A stretch of 64,000 nt of DNA. Source: Portulaca oleracea (lineage: Eukaryota > Streptophyta > Magnoliopsida > Caryophyllales > Portulacaceae). The number at the start of each line of letters is the position of its first letter. Within the stretch, counting starts at the first letter, position 1. Positions 55,920 through 64,000 of the stretch are shown here, piece after piece. The DNA is taken from NCBI GenBank assembly GCA_029582165.1, contig CM055881.1, positions 20,465,594 to 20,529,593 of the forward strand, in the 5' to 3' direction. Both the position numbers and the translations under genes were made by a program. The notes under the pieces are model-generated. The model was not told where the DNA came from, searched no databases, and saw nothing but the letters and a program-made list of their open reading frames with translations.

Positions 55920-58900
55920 ATGGCCTCGCTTCGTGATATGTCTAGCAATTTCCAAAAGCTAGAGCCCTTTGAAGGAGTGGATTTTCGACGATGGCAAAGC
56001 AAGATGCATTTCTTATTAACAACTCTCAATGTGGCATATGTGTTTAACATTGAGATCTCCCCCAAGGTGAATCAAGAACCTTTGGCCGAGAAGGTGACAA
56101 CTGAGGAGTCTCCAAAAGAAGATGCAACCACCAAGACTTCCACGGGAGATGGAGGCAAGGAACAAGGAAAAGACAAGGTGCCCATGGAAGATGCGGAGGC
56201 TACTCGGCAAAGGCTAAAGATGGAGAATGACGACTACATATGTAGAGGATGCATTCTCAACGGGATGAGCGACACCCTCTTCGATGTTTATCAACATGTG
56301 GAGACGGCGAAGAAACTTTGGGAGATGCTTGAGGCTAAGTACATGTCGGAAGATGCGCCAAGTAAGAATTTTCTTGTTAGTCAATTCATGAAATTTAAGA
56401 TGGATGATAATAGGAAAATTCTAGATCAATTTCATGAGATTCAACGTATTTTAAGTAACTTCAAGCAACACAATTTGAACATGGATGAATCTATAATCGT
56501 ATCCTCTATTATTGACAAGCTACCTTTTTCTTGGAATGAGACTAAAAGAACTCTAATGCACCGGAAAGAGGCTATGTCTCTTGAAGGTTTGACTAACCAT
56601 CTTCGGATTGAAGAGGAGTTACGCCTACAAGATGGTACCAAAGAGCAATCTAAGGTCCATATGGTGCAAGAGAATAAGGGAAACAAGAATAAGAACAAGA
56701 GCCACAACAAATCTAGCAAGGGAATTCAAAAGCCCAAGCAAGTTTGTTGGGAATGTGGCAAACCGGGGCACACAAAGAGAGAGTGTTACCAATGGAAAAA
56801 GAAGCATGATCTTTTGAACAAAGATACATCTAAGGGCAAGAGTAAGGAAAAGGAACCTAATTCCTTTATAGCCATGATTAAGGATCGTATTAACATGGTA
56901 TCCATTGGTTGTAATGATTGGTATATAGACTCGGGGGCGTCAAGGCATGTTTGCGTTGACAAGAGTTTATTCAAGACTCTCAAACCGGCGGATGATGGTG
57001 TGAAACTCTACATGGGCAACAACCATCCGGTGAAAGTTGAAGGCATTGGGCAAGTGGAACTAGTTTTCACTTCCGGTAAAACTTTGCTTTTAAATGATGT
57101 GTATTTAGCTCCGGAAGTTTGTAAGAATCTTGTATCCGGTTATCTCCTTAGCAAGTTTGGTTTTATGCAAGTTTATGATGGAGATAATTATGTACTTTCC
57201 AAGGGTGGGACTTTTGTAGGGAAGGGATATGCTTATGGGGAGATGTTTAAGTTGAATGCGAAAAGTAATAAAGATGGCATGATTTCCGCTTATATGCATG
57301 TGTCTATTTTGAATAAGTCTTTTCTATGGCATGCTAGATTAGGACATGTGAACTTTTCAAAGTTGAAGGAAATGTCTAATCTAGATTTGATTCCTAAGTT
57401 GAATGATGACATAGAAAAATGTAAGACATGCATGCTTAATAAAATCACCAAAAGTTCATTCTCAAGTATAAAAAGAACTTCTAAATTGCTTGATTTAATT
57501 CATAGTGATTTAGGAGATTTTCATAGTACACCTTCTATGGGTGGTAAGAAGTATTATGTGACGTTCATTGATGATTATTCTAGATATTGTCAAGTTTATC
57601 TTTTGAGTCCTAAAGATGAAACACTTGAAAAGTTTAGAGTTTACAAGACTAGAAGTGAACTTCAATTTGAGACCTTGATTAAGACTTTAAGATCCGATAG
57701 GGGAGGGGAATATTATGATCCAAAGTTTTCCAAGAAACGGTCATTGTTCATGAGACAACCGCCTCGTATACACCACAACAAAATGGGGTTGCGGAAAGGA
57801 AAAATAGAACTTTTAAAGAAATGGTGAATCCTATGTTGTCTAACTCCGGTTTAAGTAATGGATTTTGGGGTGAAGCCATTTTAACGGCTTGTTATATTTT
57901 GAATAGAGTTCCTTTCAAAGGGAATTCTAGTACCCCGTATGAGTTATGGAACAAAAGAAAGCCAAGTCTTAAGTATTTTAAGATTTGGGGTTGTAGGGCT
58001 ATTGTAAGAGTCCGGGAACCTAAGAAAAGAAAATTAGGTGAAAGAGGAATTGAGTGCATCTTTATAGGCTATGCTCAAGATAGAAAAGCTTATAGGTTTT
58101 TGGTGGTTGAGCCAAATGAGTACATTTCGGTGAACACCGTTATGGAATCAATAGATGCAATTTTTGATGAGATTATGTTCTCTTCAATTCCTAGACCTAA
58201 AGATATGAGTCAAGATATTGTTCCTCTAATTGAGCCTCAAGATGAAAATCATGAGGGTATATCTATACAAGATAATCTTTTGAGTCATGATGTTACTCAT
58301 GATGAAGAAGATGAAAATATTGAATTAAGAAGGAGTAAAAGATCAAGGAAACCAAAGGATTTTGGTTCGGACTTCTATGTTTATTTAGTAGAAGGTTCAA
58401 GGGACTCAATTAAAAGTGAGATCCTATGTATGTATAACATAGATAAGGATCCTAAAACTTTTAAAGAGGCTATGCAATCTCATGATGCTTCTTTGTGGAA
58501 AGAAGCGGTACAAGATGAGATTGATTCAATAATGAAAAACAATGTTTGGATATTGGTTGACCTTCCTCCGGGAAGTAAACCAATTACCTCTAAGTGGATC
58601 TTTAAAAGGAAAAGAAAAGTAGATGGTACCGTTGAGAGGTATAAAGCCCGGTTGGTTGTAAGGGGCTTTACTCAAAAGTATGGTATTGACTACTTTGATA
58701 CATATGCACCGGTAGCTAGGATAGCTTCAATACGTGTACTGTTGGCTTTAGCTACCATCCATAAGCTAGTTATCTATCAAATTGATGTCAAAACGGCATT
58801 CTTGAATGGTGAGCTAGAAGAGGAAGTGTATATGGAACAACCCGAAGGGTTTGTTGTTGAAGGTCAAGAAAAGAAAGTTTGTAAACTTATAAGCTCCTTA

Positions 58901-60035
58901 TATGGACTTAAGCAAGCACCTAAGCAATGGCATCAAAAGTTTGATGAAGTAGTGCTTTCAAGTGGATATAAGATCAATGAATCGGATAAGTGCATATACT
59001 CTAAGTTTGAGAATGGAAAAGGGGTGATTATATGCCTACATGTTGATCTTTGGGACCGACATGGAACAAATTGATAAGACCAAAGAATTTCTATCCTCAA
59101 AGTTCTCTATGAAGGACATGGGTGAAGCGGATGTAATTCTTGGTATTAAGATCATTAGAAATAATGATGGAATAAGTTTATGTCAAGAGCATTACATTGA
59201 GAAAATATTAAACAAGTTTGGAGGTGATAAGATATATCCGGCAGTGACACCTTATGATTCAAATAAGAAATTAGAGAAAAATTTGGGTTCTCCAGTGATA
59301 GGAAGTCTCATGTATGCTATGACAAGTACAAGGTCAGATATTGCTTATGCAATCGGCATGTTAAGTAGGTTTACAAGTAATCCGAGTAATATGCATTGGT
59401 TTGCAATTCGGAGAGTATTAAGATACTTAGCTGGTACTAAAGGTTATCAACTCACTTATAAGGGAGAACCTTCGGCATTAGAAGGATACTCGGATGCGAG
59501 TTGGATTAATAAAGGGGATTTCTCCTCTACCAGTGGATGGGTGTTCCTTTTATGAGGTGGAGCGGTTTCTTGGGGTTCTAAGAAACAAGCTAATATAGCG
59601 GACTCCACTATGTCTTCAGAATTAGTAGCATTATACGTTGCTTATAAGGAAGCGGAATGGTTAAGGAATTTATTGTTGGAAATACCGGTTTGGTATAAGC
59701 CAATGGCTCCAATCACAATTCATTGTGATAGTAAAACTACTCTTGATGTTGTGTATAGTCATGTTTACAATGGCAAGTCAAGGCACATTGATTTGAGACA
59801 TGCTTATATACATCAACTTATAAGGGATGGAGTAGTGACATCAAGATATATCAAATCAAAAGAAAACTTAGTCGATCCTTTAACCAAAGGATTGTCTAGA
59901 GATTTGATAAAAAGCACTTCAAAGGCGATGGGTTTAAGTGTAGCTCAAATATCTACTACTCACAACAAAGACTCAACTTTACGAATTGGAATACAACCAA
60001 TTTCTAAAGTTCAAATGAGTGCGGAGTTGTCTTAG
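55920..60035 (+). pseudogene. Copia gag-pol polyprotein gene, disabled
   Basis: The ATG at 55920 opens 'MASLRDMSSNFQKLEPFEGV' (gag, with 'FRRWQSKMHFLLTT'). Gag runs to a CCHC knuckle 'CWECGKPGHTKREC' at about residue 276-289. The protease 'WYIDSGASRHV' is near residue 335-345. The GAG-pre-integrase zinc region ('ARLGHVNF' ... 'CKTCMLNK') and integrase core ('SDLGDFH', 'FIDDYSRYC') follow, then a frameshift near 57730 inside the integrase. The next frame holds the integrase end and RT with 'DLPPGSKPITSKWIFKRK' and 'QIDVKTAFLNGELEEEVYME'. A deletion near 59045 removes part of the YVDD catalytic motif and shifts frame. RNase H follows with an in-frame TGA at 59553-59555 before 'SRHIDLRHAYIHQLIRDG'. 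Dead but otherwise well preserved. Confidence 0.93.
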
Positions 60036-60541
60036 TTAGTAGGAAGCATCAAAATTTTTATCCCAAGGTCAAGTGATGCTTAGCAAACTGTAATGACAAG
60101 AGGTTGAGTAGTAATACTCTTAGTAAACTTTGTGGAAAGCCTAGTTACAGGGGTGGTATGTTACAAAGTTTACCTATGTAAGTGTAATGTGTGGCCGCAT
60201 AAAGGAACTATGAGCTAGAGTTTCGAAACACTTATGAAGGATAAGGACACAAGGCCGGATAATAGTGTCAAAGGTATTTACGCTCAAGATTTAAAATGTA
60301 TGTGTGTTATGAGTATAGTTGGTCAATATAAATCCAAAGTTCAAAGCTATGTCTACTTTGTGATTTGGATTCAATTTTGGCTCATATACACTAATTAAAA
60401 AGTTCAAAGAGTAATCTACTTTTCATTAGGCATATGTTTTGTGGGTTCTCTGATGATTACAAGTTAAGGTATATTTCAAATAGCGGGGGTATAAGTTTCT
60501 CAAGTAAAGTTATTTCAAGGGTTTTTACATACTCTTGAAAT

Positions 60542-60551
60542 AGCGGGGGAT
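60542..60551 (+). other. Polypurine tract of the copia
   Basis: 'agcgggggat' directly before the 3' LTR, the priming site for plus-strand synthesis. A similar 'agcggggg' at about 60483-60490 is a second purine block, 60 bp upstream. Confidence 0.75.
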
Positions 60552-61236
60552 TGTTGGAAATATTTCAAGAGTATAAGATAAGAATATAGCCAAAAGATTT
60601 ATATATTATAAGTACAAGGATCATATATAAGTAAAACGTCAAGAATATGATCAACACGGGTGAAACTGGAATCAACACGGGTCGTGTTGGCTTCCAGAGA
60701 GCAAGGAAAATGTTCCTGGGCTCAATACGGGCCGTGTTGGAACAACACGGGTCGTGTTGCACCCAACACGGACCGTGTTGGAACCCATAACTGTTTTAAA
60801 TGCTAACGGCTATATGATTTTGTGTAATTAGTGTTTGATATTGTTATTAAGCACGATTATTATGAGATTCCAACAACTATATGACTTGACTGGTCATATT
60901 AAGATCATGATCCTCTATTAAAGTCCCTTGATTACCCTTTGACTAGGGTATACTAAGGGAGTTGGAAGTCTCCTATAAATAGGAGACATTACCAAGCTAT
61001 TTGACACACCATTCTAAGCTAATCACAACCTCATTCTTGTCTAGACTGCAGCTATACTTGAGTGATTCAAGTGAGAATCTATTTCTTGAGTGTTACAAGT
61101 GCTAAGTTTTATCCCTTTGAACATTTACGGTGTAGTAAATAGTTCTTAAGGAAAGTGAGAATTAAGCCACAACTCTTAGCGTTATCCAAGCGAGTTTACA
61201 TTATTTCATATACCGTTTACTCCCTTTCCTCCAACA
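60552..61236 (+). repeat. 3' LTR of the copia at 55228
   Basis: 685 bp; carries one additional palindromic unit ('caatacgggccgtgttgga') compared with the 5' LTR and lacks a few bases elsewhere. Confidence 0.95.
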
Positions 61237-61900
61237 AGGTATAAGAATTCTGATATTTGTTGCGGTATTATGGATCATTTGGAGGAGTAGAAAATTGGTG
61301 AAATTGAATAACGCAAACATACAACAATGCATATTAGAGAGTATACTGAAGACAATTATCAAACAAGCTTACCTTTGGAAGAGTTATTTAGAAAACAAGG
61401 TTAACCAAGAGAGACCCTCCAAACGTCCAATATAGATACTTCACAATTTCGATGGAGCCATGAGGCCTAAAACAAAGAAAGGAGATGTAGCTTGGATGTG
61501 TTTAAGACGGCATCAGGAGCAAAGAGAAGCTTGGGGAGGTAGGTGTATGTGGGCACAATTAGCAACCAAGTAGAGCTTCGAGCGATTCTACTAGCATTAC
61601 AAGAAGCCAAAAACCAAAATGCTCAGTACATGGACGTAACAACAAACTCGGAACTTGCTGTCAGGTTTTTAGCGGAACCGCGTAAATCCTGGATTGTATG
61701 TTATCCTTTGATGTGTACTATTGAGCAATTATGTGACGAACTTATGGGATATAGGATTAGAAAGGTACTTAGACAGCAGGTTAGAGATGCTCATATGGTA
61801 GTTAAATGTTTATTGACATAAGTTGTATATATGATTAGAAAGGCACTTTGTATTACAGTTTTACTAATAATATATGGATGATTTTGGCAAAAAACGAAAG
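61237..61900 (+). mobile_element. LINE 3' end (zf-RVT tail and RNase H), right part
   Basis: Continues the LINE cut by the copia: 'VLWIIWRSRKLVKLNN' then an RNase H domain in 61543-61821 with 'NQVELRAILLALQEAKNQNA' and 'TTNSELAVRFLAEP'. The end 'gattttggcaaaaaa' (61881-61895) resembles the 'tttgccaaaaaa' end of the LINE at 3418. Frameshifted between the two domains. Confidence 0.75.
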
Positions 61901-63690
61901 TTAAATAGGAAACTGAGAAAAGATGGGTGAAAGTTAAGATTCTAGGTGTCTCCCCTCATGGTTGGTCTGAAGAAAATTTTAGGAGGTGTGTTGCACCTTG
62001 GGGTCATATTCTAAGTGTTGAACAAGAAGTTGAGAATGTCAAAAGGTTTGAGTTCATTAGACGTGTTGTAGCGACAAGGATATTTGATAGAATTGAGGGG
62101 CATGTACTTCTTAATATTGATGAAGCTCATTCAAGATCTATATTAGGAAGATAAGTCCTGTAGTTAGGTCCCACTGACACGTAATGGTCATGTTTGAGGC
62201 CAAGGAGAAGCACTCAGTTGTGAAGTCAAGTGAGTCAAGGAGTCATCAAAATCACCCATTCAAGGAAGCGGACAACTATAAACTAGGAAATTCTTAGTGC
62301 AAGCCAAGCTATAGTCCAAGAGACTGTATTCTCGACTGGAGATGTAGATGGAGAGCATGATCATCCAGTCAGGCAGGAAGTTGAAAGGTTGGAAAAAAAA
62401 ATATTGGACATCAAAAGTCTATTGAGTCTAGAGACTCAGGTAGACAAGATGACTCCTTGGATGAAGAGTTTAGCCATTCTAAGCACATGGAGGAGATGAG
62501 ACGTCTAGCAAGACAAGTGCAATAGCTAAGGATGGAGCTAACGTCTTTATTGGGAATTGGAGAAGTCAATCAGACACCAAATAAGGAAAACAACGGTGGG
62601 GATGACTTAGGTAATGATGTGTATGTTAATGAAGGAGATAGATATGAAGAGCCAACACTGGTGAGTATTAGCATTCAAGAAGAGGCAGGTTATCGAAACA
62701 AAAACAATGTTGTTCCAATAGTCGTCACACCTGTCAAGCAAGCCTTGGAAAAATGAAGGAAAATTAAGACAAGGAATTCAATTGCAAAGAAGGTTATGGT
62801 TCTAGGGGATGATTTTAGTTTGGAACATACAAATGACTTTGAATAAGCAGAAGCCTATTATGAACAAAATCTTATCAAAACGAAAAAGCAGAAGACCTAG
62901 GAGAAGCGTGGCAGAAACAAAGGCGTAAAGAAAGGAGGACATGTTGAGAGCAACCAACACTGAAGAATACGAGAATAGCCTGCTGGAACATAAGGGGACT
63001 TGGTGCGCAGGAGAAGAAAAGTTGATAACAAAGAATTTCATCTCAGTTGTGGGTGTGGTGGAAATGAAACATCAAAAGTTTGATCTCAGAGATGCCAAGG
63101 GGTGTTGCGGAAATATGGACATTGATTGGCTTGATGTGTCTGCCAATGGAAGATCAGGTGAAGTGGTGATCATGTGGAATAAAGATGAGTTTCAATGCAC
63201 AAATGGGTTCAAAGGCCAGAGATGGGTTTGCATTGAAGGAAAATTCACTCATGATAAAGTTAATTGTGCGGTATGCATTGTTTATGCACTAAACTCCCGG
63301 GAAGAAAGGTTAACTCTTTGGGATAATTTGAGAGAGCTAAAAGACAATCTGTATTACCCCCTTATTTTAATGGGGGACTTCAACGAAATTCTATCCCCAT
63401 CAGAAAGAAGAGGTGGAAGTGAGATAACCCAAGGAATAACAGAATTTGCAGACTTTGTCCAAAGTATGCAATTGCAAAATTTACCCATAAATCAAGCATA
63501 TACATACATGCGTACAAATTCAGCAAGCATAATTGATAGGGCTCTGGTAGAATGTTGGCTTCTTACAAGATTTCAGAATATTAGTGTGGCTTGTGCTGAC
63601 AGAGTGACCTCTGATCATTTCCCATTAATCATGAAGAAAGTTAAATAGGCTCTATTTCATTACAAGATTTTTGAGTGCTTGGATAAAAAT
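61901..63690 (+). mobile_element. 5' part of an L1-type LINE: ORF1-like and endonuclease
   Basis: An ORF1-like part (61927-62154) with 'VKILGVSPHGWSEENFRRCV' (DUF4283-style N-terminal region) is followed by a broken linker (62155-62940). Then comes an L1 endonuclease domain (62941-63648) with 'VEMKHQKFDLRDAKGC', 'PLILMGDFNEILSPSERRGG' and 'RVTSDHFPLIM'. The catalytic Asn and the SDH-type histidine motif are visible; the N-terminal catalytic Glu is probably within 'VEMKHQ'. The reverse transcriptase that should come next is missing; the sequence ends near 63690. Order is reversed relative to the LINE tail on its left, so two LINE copies or a rearrangement are involved. Confidence 0.75.
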
Positions 63691-64000
63691 GTCATCCAAC
63701 AAAATTGCAAATTTGCCACCCGGAATTGAATCCTTAACTGACCGCCATTAATTATTTCAATACTGTGCAAATTTGCCACTGGAAAAAAAATGACCCGCTA
63801 TTACAGGTAATATGCAAAAATTTGAATAATTAGCGTGAAGTTGACTTTTTTTTAGGTTAAACACACTAACCCTCCATTATTTTAATACAAAAAATTAAAT
63901 GTGGTTATGGTACAATAACAATAACAAGAACCTCTTAAGGGAAACACATTGAACCACGTGATGAGGGCATATATTGACATAGTTTTGGGAGCATTTTGAT
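63691..64000. other. AT-rich sequence with a short direct repeat, no gene
   Basis: 'gcaaatttgccac' occurs at 63707 and 63767, about 60 bp apart. Nothing else recognised up to the window end. Confidence 0.5.

Larger units (their letters stand above)
55228..61236 (+). mobile_element. Nearly full-length Ty1/copia retrotransposon next to ARP9
   Basis: LTRs at 55228-55899 (672 bp) and 60552-61236 (685 bp) both run 'tgttggaaatatttcaagag' to 'ccctttcctccaaca'. Flanks 'agata' and 'aggta' form a 5-bp target duplication with one mismatch. Between them is a gag-protease-integrase-RT-RNase H gene in copia order. The purine tract 'agcggggga' (60542-60550) precedes the 3' LTR. The position just after the 5' LTR lacks the usual tRNA complement (see findings). 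High LTR similarity indicates a fairly recent insertion, but the coding region is disabled by frameshifts, an active-site deletion and a stop. It is head-to-head with ARP9. Confidence 0.95.

Noticed and set aside
1..64000. CRISPR array, operon or bacterial defence system
   Set aside because: No regularly spaced repeats with unique spacers, no ribosome-binding sites, and all genes are plant-like with spliceosomal introns.

Overview
This is nuclear DNA from a flowering plant, most likely a eudicot. It is AT-rich, has intron-split genes with GT..AG junctions, and is dominated by plant transposon families: Ty1/copia, Ty3/gypsy, L1-type LINEs, a tRNA-type SINE, a hAT element, Tourist and foldback MITEs, and a Cassandra-type LTR carrying a 5S rRNA-like segment. 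No bacterial gene, CRISPR array or tRNA gene was seen. The species cannot be named from the sequence alone.

Two host genes can be supported. The main one is on the minus strand and fills more than half the window. Twenty exons between 54993 (start ATG) and 19855 (stop) join, with every splice phase agreeing, into a 1,779-nt reading frame of 592 residues. The protein reads as plant ACTIN-RELATED PROTEIN 9 (ARP9). The gene covers 35.1 kb, almost all of it intron, and five introns of 2.9 to 6.8 kb (8, 9, 10, 12, 13) plus intron 17 hold transposons. The second gene is on the plus strand (exons 6459-6718 and 12922-13101). It looks like a small conserved plant protein whose first exon carries a probable one-base frameshift and whose single intron has received a complete 5.0-kb copia element. 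The two genes converge on an AT-rich, MITE-filled interval (13102-19854).

Layout. 1-6458: LTR-like and AT-rich DNA, a SINE, a 5'-truncated LINE with a target-site duplication, and a small MITE. 6459-13101: small gene with an antisense copia in its intron. 13102-19854: intergenic, with (TA)n tracts and two TIR elements. 19855-54993: ARP9. Intron 17 holds a MITE; intron 13 a (CT)n tract and a gag-like remnant; intron 12 a hAT element with CpG-rich ends; intron 10 a rearranged gypsy element with its gag-protease part inverted and a Tourist MITE in its integrase; intron 9 an LTR mosaic and a 1-kb foldback element; intron 8 a foldback MITE, a Cassandra LTR and a copia remnant; intron 6 a 141-bp tandem duplication. 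54994-55227: short 5' flank of ARP9. 55228-61236: a nearly full-length copia element inside an older LINE. 61237-63690: LINE remnants.

The most unusual observations are: the intact ARP9 reading frame across transposon-laden introns, with a first coding exon consisting only of the ATG; the copia at 55228, whose primer-binding position does not match the initiator-Met tRNA but is a perfect 15-nt complement of a sequence inside its own LTR; palindromic 'ACACG...CGTGT' arrays in that LTR whose copy number differs between the two LTRs; and the internally inverted gypsy element. All identifications come from reading the sequence; no database search was run.
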